Shown here piece by piece: positions 31,276 through 41,016 of a stretch of DNA of 64,000 bases. The notes below the pieces were generated by a model. It did no database searches. It saw nothing but the letters and a program-made list of their open reading frames with translations, and was not told the origin of the DNA. Position numbers and translations under genes: made by a program. This DNA is from Flectonema sp. DT1601 (Eukaryota; Euglenozoa; Diplonemea; Diplonemida; Diplonemidae), in contig OZ025861.1 in assembly GCA_964019425.1 (NCBI GenBank), positions 465,001 to 529,000 on the forward strand, written 5' to 3'. Position 1 is the first letter of the stretch. Each line of letters starts with the position of its first letter.

Positions 31276-33593
31276 ATGGATGGCAACTTCTTATCTGTGG
31301 GAGGTATGGGAGGATTTGGTGGTGGGCTTGGTGGTAAACACCACGACCCAATGATGACTTCAATGGACATCCCAAACTCCGCAAGAATGACTGAAAACGA
31401 ATTCATGGACGCTAAGATCTTACAAGCCGAAGAAAACATGCTCAGCAAGAGCGGCAGAGCAGCGATCGACAAACTACACGACGAACGTCGCAAGACAGCC
31501 ACTCGAATGCAAACAGATTTATTTACAGACAAGTCTCTCTCTGATGTTGAGAGAGCTCTTCAATTCTGTGATGATGACGAAGGACAGGCGGTGTTATATT
31601 TAATGCAAAGTTGTTATGAGTCAGCACGGCCTGTAGATGCCGCTACTAAAGCAGCTGATAAACGAAATGATGCATTCGCTATGTCGATGGCTATACTTGG
31701 AACTACTGCTAGAAGGTTACCAATGATAGAACTCAGTAGTGATGAAGAAACTGAGGACACAGAAGATGCTCCTGAGGTGAAGGCACCTCCAGCCCCAAAG
31801 GTTACACCTCCTCCTCCTGCTCCAGTAAAGGCTCCGGCACCACCGGCTCCTGGTCCACCGAAACCACCCGCACCGCCTGCGGCAGTGGCACCTCCTCCTG
31901 CACCTGGACCACCGAAGCCGCCTGCACCTCCTGCAGCACCTGGAGCTCCTCCAGCGCCACCTGCACCCGGCGGCGCGCCAAAGCCTCCACCGCCACCTGC
32001 AGCACCGGGTGCTCCTCCTCCACCTCCCGCTCCGGGCGGTGCACCGAGACCTCCACCACCACCCGCAGCACCAGGTGCTCCTCCTCCACCACCCGCTCCG
32101 GGCGGTGCACCGAGACCTCCACCGCCACCTGGTGCTGGAGGTGCTCCTCCTCCACCTCCTCCTCCAGGTGGCGCACCGAGACCTCCACCACCACCTGGCG
32201 CTGGAGGTCCCCCTCCACCTCCTCCTCCAGGTGGCGTGCCTCCCCCACCACCACCGGGTGGCGGTCCTCCTCCACCACCTGGAATGCCTGGAATGTTTGG
32301 TGCAAAGAAAAACGTTAGTAAAACAAAGGGTGTCTTTTGGAAGAAAATTGGAAACGTTAACGACACCATCTGGGCAGCTAAGGTATTGTCTTCGTTTACT
32401 TACTTTGATACCCGTCGTTAGTTTACATTCATATCATAAAATACCAACAGGGACTTGGAGCAGATGCTAAAGAACTATTCGACACAAATGAGATAGCAGA
32501 TTTTGAAAAAGCATTTTCAAAGAAGCCTGCGAAGAAGCCTGGTGGCAAGAGTGCTGCGAAAGCAGCACCCGCGAAACCATCAGTTCTTGACGGTGCGAGA
32601 GAACAGAATGTTGGCATCGTACTGAAGTTCTTGAAAATGAATATGACAATCCTACGAGAATCTGTACTTGAAATGGACATCACCGATGATGATTTTGGTA
32701 TCGACGTAATCAACGGTTTGATATCAATCGCTCCAAAAGAAGATGAAATAAAGAAAATCACCGCACTCTCACAAGAAGACGCGATGTCAATGTCTCCTTC
32801 AGTTCAATATTTTTATTTAGTTGCAAATTTTCCAAAATACGCAGAGCGTCTTGAAATGTGGCTCGACATTCTCGAATTTGAACAAATCATGACTGAAGCC
32901 GATGAAGCAACTGACATGCTAATCGACTGTGCGAACTCTATAAAAGGAAACGAACAACTAGCTGGCGTGCTAAAGATCGTCCTCGCGCTTGGGAACTATC
33001 TAAACATTGGATCTGCTCAGGCAGGTGCTTTAGGAGTTCGTATCGGAGATTTAGAAAAACTGACTGGTCTGAAAGCAGCTGATGGCAGTACTCTACTTGA
33101 CTGGGTTGTGGGTTTAGTTAGAAAAACAGATCCAAAACTATGTAGATTCGGTGATCACATGCCGAGATTACAGGAGTCAACAAACGTCGATCTCGGCGCA
33201 CTAGAAAAAGAAGTCGGTGAGATCAGAAGAAAGATGGATCGTTGCATTCGCGCTTCTAAGAGAGACCCAATTGAGAATAAGGACGGCGCACCAAAAACAC
33301 TTCAAAGACACGTTCAACGTAATGATCCTCTACTCAAAAAATTGGAATTAAAACATTTGAGAGTCCAGCAAATCTTAAAAGATTTATTACAATACTTCGG
33401 AGAGACTCCTGACTGTGGTCAAGGAGCAACTGATTGGTTGAACACGTTGGTCAATTTCGTTGCTATTTTCAAAGGAGCTTATCAAAGTTTAAAAGAAAAG
33501 GAAGCAAAAGCCGCCAAAGCAGCAGCAGGATCCCCGTCAGGATCCCCAGCCGGTTCTCCGCGATCGAAATCTGGTACCATTGTAAACTCCTAG
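31276..33593 (+). CDS. Formin (FH1-FH2), second copy type, two exons
   Basis: Exons 31276-32382 and 32451-33593 join in phase 0 into 749 residues. The intron lies inside the first FH2 helix region (VFWKKIGNVNDTIWAAK / GLGADAKELFDTNEIADFEK). Residues 75-110 look like a UBA/CUE-type three-helix element (SDVERALQFCDDDEGQAVLYL). Residues 170-345 form a long FH1 with about ten repeated blocks of 4-7 prolines spaced by Gly/Ala, suited to profilin binding. FH2 spans about 355-730 (QNVGIVLKFLKMN, ALGNYLNIGSAQ). No clear DID or DAD is seen. It differs from the membrane formin at 2825, so the two are distinct types. Confidence 0.92.
32383..32450 (+). other. Cis intron, 68 nt
   Basis: GTATTG donor and CCAACAG acceptor, A-rich 3' end. 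The open frame ends within the intron, and joining restores FH2. Confidence 0.95.
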
Positions 33594-33923
33594 AAGGGGA
33601 AAGTGTTTGTATATTTTCTGTTCAATTTTATTTTTTTGAACAAAAATATGCAGCTCTTACATAAATAGACTGTCCGGTGACTATGTTGCTGACAAGACTC
33701 GAAGAAGTAGCGGTGAGACTCTCATGTGGAGGACGCTTCAATGCATTCATTCCGTCTAAAGTCAGCACTCTTCTTTCGTAATTGTTCTGAGGATGTTGTT
33801 AGTTTATTATTACTATTCTGAACAATGTTGGGAGGTAGTCCCATTTTTGATGATGATGTTGTTCAGTTGGACAACTTCAGTTTTTTTTTTACATCAAAAA
33901 ATTGGTGTTCTTTCCCCTCGTCT

Positions 33924-33956
<33 letters not shown>

Positions 33957-35114
33957 AATTTCGACCTGTTTTTTTAAAACACAATGTCGCTGTCCTCACA
34001 AACAACAACAACGATAACAACAACAGAATCCAAAATAAATACAAAAAAAAAATATATATATATATATATCGATTGGTGATGGACCACGCGTAAAAGTGGT
34101 AATTTTAAAAATAATGCACATTCCCTTGAGTGGGTTTTCTTCAAATGTAGTTGTGCGGCTCTGTCCTGGAGTCTGACACATGATCTCTTGCGATCCATTC
34201 TCGCAGTCGATTTTTTTTTTTTTTTTAAATAAATACGCTACTCAGAAATAAACATTGTGAACGTTTTGTTTCTGTCAGCTTGTTATATTCTATTAGGTTA
34301 ACTCAGAAAAAGGGGAAAAAAAAAAAAAAAATCAAATTAAATTTAATCAAAGTGCAGTCATTACTGTCTTTTTTTTACCAGGCGGACAATTTTTCAACCC
34401 TTTCTTTGTACTTAGACAAAACAAAAGAAAGAAAAGGATTTTCGCTCCTAAGTTCGAATGTTCTGTCTTGCCATCGGTTATGTGTTTTCTTTGTTTTTTT
34501 TTTTTTTTTTTTTGTTTTTTTTTAAAACTATTTTTTATTCTTTCGCTTATTTCTTTTGGGTGCCTAGGCCTCTTCTTCTTCGTCTTCTTCTGCCTTTGTC
34601 GTTGACCTCTTTTTTTGTACCTTTCGGTGAGGCGTAAAAATCCTGTTGTTGGGCAGGTGGTATTCTTTTTTTTTTTTTGTCATCAGGGAACTGCTTTCTA
34701 CGACTGTGGAAAGTAGAACATGAAAAACTACTCTACTTGGGAGGTATTGAAGTGTGGTCCGTTTTTGTTTTACTTCTCTTCAACTGTCTTAGTCAGCCCC
34801 TCCTTTGACCCCTCATTATATTTTCTGACTTGTTTTTTTTTTGGTTGGGTTGTTTGTAGAAAAGATCATCTTCCCTTTTGGTCTGATAGTTGTCTTAGAT
34901 TACTATTTCTTGGGAAAGGTCTTTAAAAAAAGTAATAGCGAGAGAACAAGTGAGGACCGTGACGAGTTTCGGTTGGTAAGAATTGATCGCTTATCTCGTA
35001 CTGTGCTATTATTCTATAGGAAAAAAAAAAAAAAAAAAAAAAAAAAGTTGTCGTGGTAGTAAGTATTTGTGGATAACTACATCTGTTGGATGATGCAAAT
35101 AGAAGGGGGATGGG

Positions 35115-35147
<33 letters not shown>

Positions 35148-36025
35148 TGATTACTCCTTTCCCCCTCACCTTGATTTACTTATCCAAGTCCCCCCTCAAC
35201 CCTCTTCCCACGTTTGTCGCACGTTCGGAGAAATCTGTCACAGTATGAGAGTTCTTGGTATTTGATGATTTTAATTTTTTTCTTTTTTTTTTTTCACACC
35301 AGTTTCCAAAAATGATGTATTGATTAGATCGTAAATAATAAAAATATCATCCAGTTTCTCTCTTTTTTTTTATATTCCAATAAAACAAACTAAAAGTAAC
35401 TACACTCCAGTCTTGCAAACTGAGGGTGTTTCTGAAACTCCGTTTCTCACCATAACTGATGGGAGGGAATAGAGGGGAGTAGAGGGTAAATAATTACTTC
35501 AAAAAAGGCTAAAGTTAAGCATCACTACATACCAACTAAATAAAAATAATTATACCTCGTTATGATACTCAGTTGTTCACTACTATTGATAATTCGAATG
35601 TACGAAAAATAAAATGTGAGAGTTCAGAAACCTTACTTTAGAAAAATCTTTTTTTTTAAAAAAAAGAATTGGCTTTATCTTCAACTATACAGAAAATAAT
35701 AATATAACAACTGTGATTTTTTTGGTTTGTGTCACGAAACCCGTGAACCGACTTAAACTGATGAAGCTAAAGGAGGTTTACGTGTGTTGTCCAACATTCT
35801 TTTTCGTTCTTACAATACTTGTTAAAATGCAAAAAAAAAAAAATATATATATTTCAGTGATACGATTCTACTACGCAATCTACCCTACCTACAACACAGG
35901 ATAAAAAGCAAAAAAAAAAAAAAAAAACCCTATAAAGCAGACTGAAGAAAACGGATTCAAAGCACCCCAAAAAAAGCAATCAAAAACTAAATAACCCAAA
36001 AAAATAAATAAAAAAACAAAAAACC
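33594..36025. other. 2.4 kb gene-poor region
   Basis: Homopolymer-rich. A coding-like stretch at 33667-33780 follows an ATAG but belongs to no identified gene. A (TA)n tract lies at 34050-34070. A repeat copy lies at 35662-35842. The segment just before 36026 is almost all A. No gene is seen. Confidence 0.55.
35662..35842 (+). repeat. Dispersed non-coding repeat, copy 1
   Basis: About 180 bases (GAATTGGCTTTATCTTCAAC to CTTACAATACTTGTTAAAAT) match the reverse complement of 60890-61064. Differences include several single-base indels, so it is not under coding constraint. Confidence 0.9.
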
Positions 36026-37124
36026 ATGCCTCAGGATGATAACGTTTTCGTATCAAAGCTTCCTAGTGGGTATGTATAAATAAAAATTTTGTGATTGAAA
36101 AAGGGAATGAACAAAAAAAAAAAAAAAAAAAAAACATAAAAATCCAACATTAAAAAAAAAAACAATCTACGAGAATAATATAAATATTACAAATTAAATT
36201 AAAAGCTAAAACAACAGTGTCACTGAGCAGGTAATCTGGAAGATTTTTTCAGCATACGGAGACATTAAAAACGCTAAAATCCTTGCTGGAAGACCATACT
36301 CAAAGACATGTAACGCCCTCGTTAAGTTCTACAACGAAAGCGATGCCAACCTGGCCATTGAGACATTAAATGGAGGAATACCTGAACTACTACAAGATCA
36401 AATGACTGAGGGGTTGGACTGCTCATTGGCGAGGTCTACTGAAGAACGTGAGAGAGAAGGATGGGACAAGAAAGAATCAAGTAACGCTTCAGGATATCAA
36501 CCATACAGCAACAACAAAGGAAGAACTCCGTGTAAATTCTGGCAAGCTGAGGGTAAGTGTAAAAAAGGAAATGGTTGTCACTTTTGGCACGGATCAGACA
36601 AAGGAAAAGATAATTCAAAGCAACCATCATACAGAAACTCTCCTGGGAGAACACCTGCGCAACCACCTGCGAGATCGTTTTCTCAATCGACAACAATCAG
36701 ACCAACACCTCCTGTTACAGCAGGAAATATCCATCCGTTACCGAGAGCTGCTCCTAACAGAGAGCAAATCAACTTTCTCAGAAATATAACTCATCCTCTT
36801 CTTGGAACAAACAGAAGCCAAGGTGAGCCTGGATCAGTAGTTGCCGTTACTAACATTCCAATTTGGATGGATGAAGTTGGTGTTTTATTTTTGTTCGCTC
36901 CGTACGGAGCAATCAATTCTTGTGAACTAGACGGTCCCGGATCAGTCAGGATTCACTACGCTCATGCACGTGCTGCAGTATGTCACACAACAACTTGTAT
37001 ATGTTTATTACTTTATAATAATAATAAAAAAAACAAAAAAACAAAAAAACAGTCAAACGCTGTGTTGCAATTAAACAGTTTTAGATTCGGAGCTGAATCT
37101 ATCGGTGTTGTCGTCGTTTCCTAA
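36026..37124 (+). CDS. RRM-CCCH zinc-finger RNA-binding protein (three exons)
   Basis: Exons 36026-36069, 36218-36977 and 37053-37124 join in frame to 291 residues. RRM1 (about 6-75) begins NVFVSKLPSG and continues after the intron as VTEQVIWKIFSAYGDIKNAK. A CCCH finger follows at about 122-142 (CKFWQAEGKCKKGNGCHFWH, spacing C-x8-C-x5-C-x3-H). After a disordered stretch, a second RRM-like domain runs from about 220 (SVVAVTNIPIWMDEVGVLFL) to the end, interrupted by the second intron. The protein probably binds mRNA. The start ATG comes from a first exon of only 44 bases, identified by RRM1 continuity. Confidence 0.85.
36070..36217 (+). other. Cis intron, 148 nt
   Basis: GTATGT donor and AACAACAG acceptor with an A-rich 3' half; joining completes RRM1 (phase 2). 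Confidence 0.85.
36978..37052 (+). other. Cis intron, 75 nt
   Basis: GTATGT donor; the 3' end is a run of A with a few C and ends in AACAG. Phase 0. Confidence 0.85.
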
Positions 37125-37292
37125 CAACACTTTACATTAAAAACGTTACGACGGCAATCTGCTGGTATTTCAACTCAGTGAGAGTTTGACGATATAAAAA
37201 AGATAATTTCAAATGTGTAACAGTTCTCGAGAACACACCACGAGAACAAATAACAAAAAACTACTGATGTGTATACTGTATTGCAATGTTCA

Positions 37293-37325
<33 letters not shown>

Positions 37326-37747
37326 CGATATTCCCAAACACAGTGAAATACAAATAACAAATTAACCAACCATTTTTCTTTTCGAGAAATCAAACTGAAA
37401 GACATCCCCAGGAGCTTACAAAAAGAGCCAAAAAGGGACTGAACCTACGTAATTTCACAGGTTTAAATGGAACGGCTTTTTTTTTTATTTTTATTATATT
37501 GATTAAAGATATATCACATAACAGAGAGAAGTAATACTTCCTCTTGTGATTAGAAACTTAAAAAGCAGTTTATATATGAGAGAGAAGGTATTCAAATAGT
37601 GTTGTAGTGGAAAAAAAAAAAAAAAGGTCCGATGGAAGGCTAAAACTGATTAACTTAATAACCGTCACTGGGATGTGGGGGTGAAATAGTTAAAAAAAAA
37701 AAAAAGAGGAAATCTTTCTCTCTCTTTTTTATGTTTGTGTTCACTCT
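37125..37747. other. Intergenic upstream of the eS12 pair
   Basis: A-runs and a T/C tract at 37712-37730 shortly before the shared eS12 leader. No gene is seen. Confidence 0.5.
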
Positions 37748-37804
37748 AAATAATAAATACCTCTTCACTTCTAAAAGAAATTAACCTTTACGACAAACAC
37801 AACA

Positions 37805-38242
37805 ATGTCTGACAACATGATTGACGAGACCGTTGCTGAGGTCGAGCAGGAGGACCCACAGGTCGAGGACGAGGACGCAGAGCCAGAGGATTTATTGGCT
37901 GCCCTCCAGCAGGTATTGAAGAGAGCTAGATTCCACAAGGGACTTGCTCGTGGTCTTCACGAGACTGTGAAGGTTCTTGACAAGAAGGTCGCTCACCTTT
38001 GCGTTCTCGCTGAGGACTGTGACGAAGCTGCTTACACCGCCCTTATCGAGGCATTGTGTGATGAGCATCAGATTCACTTGATTAAGGTACCTGAGAAGAA
38101 GAAGTTGGGAGAGTGGGTTGGACTCGCAAAGTTCGACACCAACTCGAACATCAAGAAGGTTATCGGAGCCTCATGTGTTGCCATCACTGAGTACGGTGAG
38201 AAGAGTAAGGCACTCGACATGATCCTCGCTCACTTTGCATAG
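37805..38242 (+). CDS. RPS12: 40S ribosomal protein eS12 (RPS12), copy A
   Basis: 145 residues with an acidic N-terminus (about 1-27) and then the L7Ae/L30e/S12e fold: LLAALQQVLKRARFHKGLARG, KVLDKKVAHLCVLAEDCDE, IHLIKVPEKKKLGEWVGLAK and a GASCVAITEYGE segment. Length and motifs match eukaryotic eS12, a component of the 40S head. The leader contains CCTCTTCACTTCT, a pyrimidine-rich stretch similar to a TOP tract. Codon choice is more GC-ending than in neighbouring genes, as expected for high expression. Confidence 0.97.
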   Translation: MSDNMIDETVAEVEQEDPQVEDEDAEPEDLLAALQQVLKRARFHKGLARGLHETVKVLDKKVAHLCVLAEDCDEAAYTALIEALCDEHQIHLIKVPEKKKLGEWVGLAKFDTNSNIKKVIGASCVAITEYGEKSKALDMILAHFA

Positions 38243-38291
38243 ACTGCACACCAAACGTATGTTAGCTGAAGGGGTATTTATTATCACTAAG

Positions 38292-38405
38292 GGACAAGGA
38301 GGTCTCAGTACTGTCTGAGGCTGATGACGTGTTCAGGTTGCTGCGAACTTAACTTTTCAAACATTCTCTGGACAAGGAGGTCTCTTAGAGACTTATGATA
38401 TGTCC
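38292..38405 (+). promoter_or_regulatory. Two stem-internal-loop RNA elements after eS12 copy A
   Basis: At 38292-38334 and 38370-38405 the same fold is possible: outer stem GGACA with TGTTC or TGTCC, 5' loop side AGGAG, 3' loop side containing TGATGA or TATGATA, and an inner stem (GTCTCAG/CTGAGGC; GTCTC/GAGAC). The inner stem sequence changes while pairing is kept. Confidence 0.5.
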
Positions 38406-38533
38406 CCCCAGTCAGTAGTATCGATCGAGTTGTTTAGTTATCAGAAATAGTTAGTTGTCTTTTATGTGAACTCCACAAATAATAAATACCTCTTCACTTC
38501 TAAAAGAAATTAACCTTTACGACAAACACAACA

Positions 38534-38971
38534 ATGTCTGACAACATGATTGACGAGACCGTTGCTGAGGTCGAGCAGGAGGACCCACAGGTCGAGGACG
38601 AGGACGCAGAGCCAGAGGATTTATTGGCTGCCCTCCAACAGGTATTGAAGAGAGCTAGATTCCACAAGGGACTTGCTCGTGGTCTTCACGAGACTGTGAA
38701 GGTTCTCGACAAGAAGGTCGCTCACCTTTGCGTTCTCGCTGAGGACTGTGACGAAGCTGCTTACACCGCCCTTATCGAGGCATTGTGTGATGAGCATCAG
38801 ATTCACTTGATTAAGGTACCTGAGAAGAAGAAGTTGGGAGAGTGGGTTGGACTTGCAAAGTTCGACACCAACTCGAACATCAAGAAGGTTATCGGAGCCT
38901 CATGTGTTGCCATCACTGAGTACGGTGAGAAGAGTAAGGCACTCGACATGATCCTTGCTCACTTTGCATAA
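38534..38971 (+). CDS. RPS12: 40S ribosomal protein eS12 (RPS12), copy B
   Basis: The encoded protein is identical over all 145 residues to copy A. Differences at DNA level are synonymous (for example CTT versus CTC codons) plus the stop codon. The leader is the same 57 bases, so both copies are probably expressed in the same way. The intercopy spacer is 291 bases. A (TTA)n microsatellite lies directly after the stop. Confidence 0.97.
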   Translation: MSDNMIDETVAEVEQEDPQVEDEDAEPEDLLAALQQVLKRARFHKGLARGLHETVKVLDKKVAHLCVLAEDCDEAAYTALIEALCDEHQIHLIKVPEKKKLGEWVGLAKFDTNSNIKKVIGASCVAITEYGEKSKALDMILAHFA

Positions 38972-39010
38972 ACAACATTTATTATTATTATTATTATTAT
39001 TATCAATGAA

Positions 39011-39090
39011 GACAAAGAGGCCTCTCACAGGCTGATGACATGTCCATGTCCCTGACAAGGAAGTCTCAATATTGTTTCCGATGATATATT
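39011..39090 (+). promoter_or_regulatory. Two further copies of the eS12 3' element
   Basis: 39011-39044 keeps the full pattern (GACA/TGTC outer stem, GCCT/AGGC inner stem, TGATGACA side). 39053-39090 keeps the 5' half (GACAAGGAAGTCTC) and CGATGATAT, but its outer stem is weak. Confidence 0.45.
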
Positions 39091-39206
39091 TTTATCAATC
39101 AGTTTTATCTAATTAGTTGTGAGCAAGTAGATTGTAAGTTTATTGATGTCCATACTGAAGTTTATAATTAATTTATTTATTATTAGTAACCTACACAGAT
39201 GATAAA

Positions 39207-39695
39207 ATGGCTCTTCGATATCAACTAACATACCGAAAAGGGATCAGCTTAGGTCTGATTACACGTGAGGAGGGTGAGCGAGTGCTTATTGAGAAAGTTG
39301 TTTGGGGAACACCTGGAAAACTTTCTACTGCAGCTGAGCAACAAGTACAGTGTGGTGTGATATGCAGTTTAGGAGGATGGGATATAAGAAATCATAAAGA
39401 CTTAGAGAGGATACTCTCCACTGCTGTTGATGGTGATAACTTAATGCTGATCATTTCACCTGACGATGAGGAGGAGGAGGAATCTCAACAGCCGTCAGTT
39501 GATAATCTGAACAGCGAACTGCTATCGCAATTTGATAAAATAAAACATCTCTCAACACAACACCACTGGTATCAACAACAACACCACAACGAGGAGGATT
39601 CAATGAGAATGTCTCGGTTGGCTGACGTTTCTTTCAATCTCGTCACAGAGAAGATGTGCATGCAGGGCAGACGAGGAGTCACTTTACTAACCTGA
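39207..39695 (+). CDS. PDZ-like domain protein
   Basis: 162 residues. Residues 12-85 fit a PDZ fold: ISLGLITREEGERVLIEKVV for the carboxylate-binding loop region and strand B, GTPGKLSTAAEQQVQCGVIC for the GSPA..AG..GD-like stretch (the GD is replaced by CG), and the final strand NLMLIISPDDE. The C-terminal half is Gln/His/acidic and likely unstructured. Such domains bind C-terminal peptides. The match is weak and the canonical GLGF is only partly present (SLGL). Confidence 0.55.
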   Translation: MALRYQLTYRKGISLGLITREEGERVLIEKVVWGTPGKLSTAAEQQVQCGVICSLGGWDIRNHKDLERILSTAVDGDNLMLIISPDDEEEEESQQPSVDNLNSELLSQFDKIKHLSTQHHWYQQQHHNEEDSMRMSRLADVSFNLVTEKMCMQGRRGVTLLT

Positions 39696-40165
39696 AGTCA
39701 TGACAAACGTTCACTCTTGAATATGATGGACTTGGTTTCTGTGACTTCCCACCGCTGGTATTGGAGAGTCAATTCCTTTCTGAGTTTGGTAGTACTGCTG
39801 TTGGAAAGTATTTCATTTGAGGCGTTCATTCACCTCAGTTAACCTGTCTGCTGTACTGTTGGATTTTCATGTGCACCTGGTCTTCGCTCGCCTCACTTGA
39901 CCTCTCTGGTCTTAGTTTGCTACTGGTAAAAGTGATTCGGTTAGTATTGTAAGCTACAATGCCATTAATTACATTTCAAAATAAAAAAAAGCTGTTTCAG
40001 TTTTTTTTTGGTTAGATTTACAGATTCTTCTTTCATTCAGATGTCTTTATTAAAAAAATAGAATGAAATCGTTTCAGCCTCAAGTTGAGTTGAGTTAGAT
40101 TTTTTTTTTTTTTTTTTTTAAATAGAAAAAACCATCTCTTTATAGAAAATAAAGGAAAAGTAAAT
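39696..40165. other. Intergenic
   Basis: Mixed sequence, less homopolymeric than neighbours, with a T-run at 40099-40119. No gene or RNA is recognised. Confidence 0.5.
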
Positions 40166-40693
40166 ATGCTACAACCGTCAACGATATACCCAAGTAGGAA
40201 TTTCCGACTACCCTCTGACATACCTACTGCTGAGGCGAAGTGGTGTGCTTACATGTGGAACTTACTTGAGAGGAGTTATAAAAACGAGTCAAATTTTATT
40301 TATTATATCGGATCGGCTCCACATAACGAGAACGATTCTCTGATGTCACATTTTAATTCCATATATAGAGGGGTTTTGGGAGGGGGTGCACCACCAGAGC
40401 CGGGATCTCGTCCTTCTTCATGGCCTCGGAAAAATTCAACTGGAATTTGGGGAAAGTGGTTTCCCCAGGAGCTACTCGTCGATGACATAGGACGACATCT
40501 TTCGAAGGTTCAAAAAACTGCGAGGCGGAAAACAGGGTTGTCGTGGAAGCTGAAACGGAAACCAAAAAATCGAGTAAAACGGAATTCGAACTCGTCGCAA
40601 GCAAGCAACGAGTCTGATTGCTCTGAGTCTGTCACAGCCATCGTCGATTCCGAGTATTCAGGCAGCACTGGTGCGAGTGAAGAGGGTGATTAG
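40166..40693 (+). CDS. Uncharacterised basic protein
   Basis: 175 residues. Residues 20-55 look folded (AEAKWCAYMWNLLERSYKNE). A Gly/Pro-rich link follows (GGGAPPEPGSRP), then a basic stretch (KTARRKTGLSWKLKRKPKNR) and an acidic Ser-rich tail. No family is recognised. The ORF is supported by a plausible ATG, ordinary codon use and amino-acid composition rather than by homology. Confidence 0.55.
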   Translation: MLQPSTIYPSRNFRLPSDIPTAEAKWCAYMWNLLERSYKNESNFIYYIGSAPHNENDSLMSHFNSIYRGVLGGGAPPEPGSRPSSWPRKNSTGIWGKWFPQELLVDDIGRHLSKVQKTARRKTGLSWKLKRKPKNRVKRNSNSSQASNESDCSESVTAIVDSEYSGSTGASEEGD

Positions 40694-41016
40694 ATGAAAT
40701 GTGTGTCGTGTCGTGTATTAGACTGAACAACTAATGAACTCATTTTAGAAAAACAACAGTTCTGAAGTACTACTTAAACTTCCTTTTAACCTCAAGTTTA
40801 TCACCAACAAGTGATTATGTAAAAATGAGAAACCCTCCCCACGTTCATGATTTTTAATATTATTTTCTATATATTCCAGGCAACAACAACAACAAATTAA
40901 TTGCTAAGACAAGGGGTGTTTTTTTTTTTTTTCTTTTTGCTTTTGTGGAAACAACAACATTTTCCCCCCCATCAAAGACTTATATAAAAAAACTACAAAA
41001 CAACAAACCTAAAACA
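40694..41016. other. Intergenic with trans-splice-like acceptor
   Basis: TATATATTCCAG at 40868-40879 resembles an acceptor for the SERINC gene, followed by a 138-base leader with a T-run. Confidence 0.5.

Larger units (their letters stand above)
37748..38971 (+). repeat. Tandem duplication of the eS12 gene (729-bp offset)
   Basis: The 57 bases before the two ATGs (37748-37804 and 38477-38533) are identical. The coding regions differ only at a few synonymous positions and in the stop codon (TAG or TAA). The 3' regions differ, except for the elements listed below. This points to a recent duplication or ongoing gene conversion. Confidence 0.95.

Noticed and set aside
31614-32369. 251-residue Gly-rich minus-strand ORF
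   Set aside because: It is the reverse complement of the proline-rich FH1 coding repeats of the formin.
33667-33780. Alternative final exon of the second formin, perhaps a DAD
   Set aside because: An AG and open frame exist, but the MxxLLxxL pattern is weak and the FH2 frame already ends cleanly at 33593.
34560-34625. Minus-strand acidic C-terminal exon (AEEDEEEEA before a stop)
   Set aside because: Only a short CTT/TTC repeat; no further exon or supporting gene on that strand.
38292-38405. C/D-box snoRNA in the eS12 spacer
   Set aside because: TGATGA is present, but no matching D box or terminal stem lies at a suitable distance.
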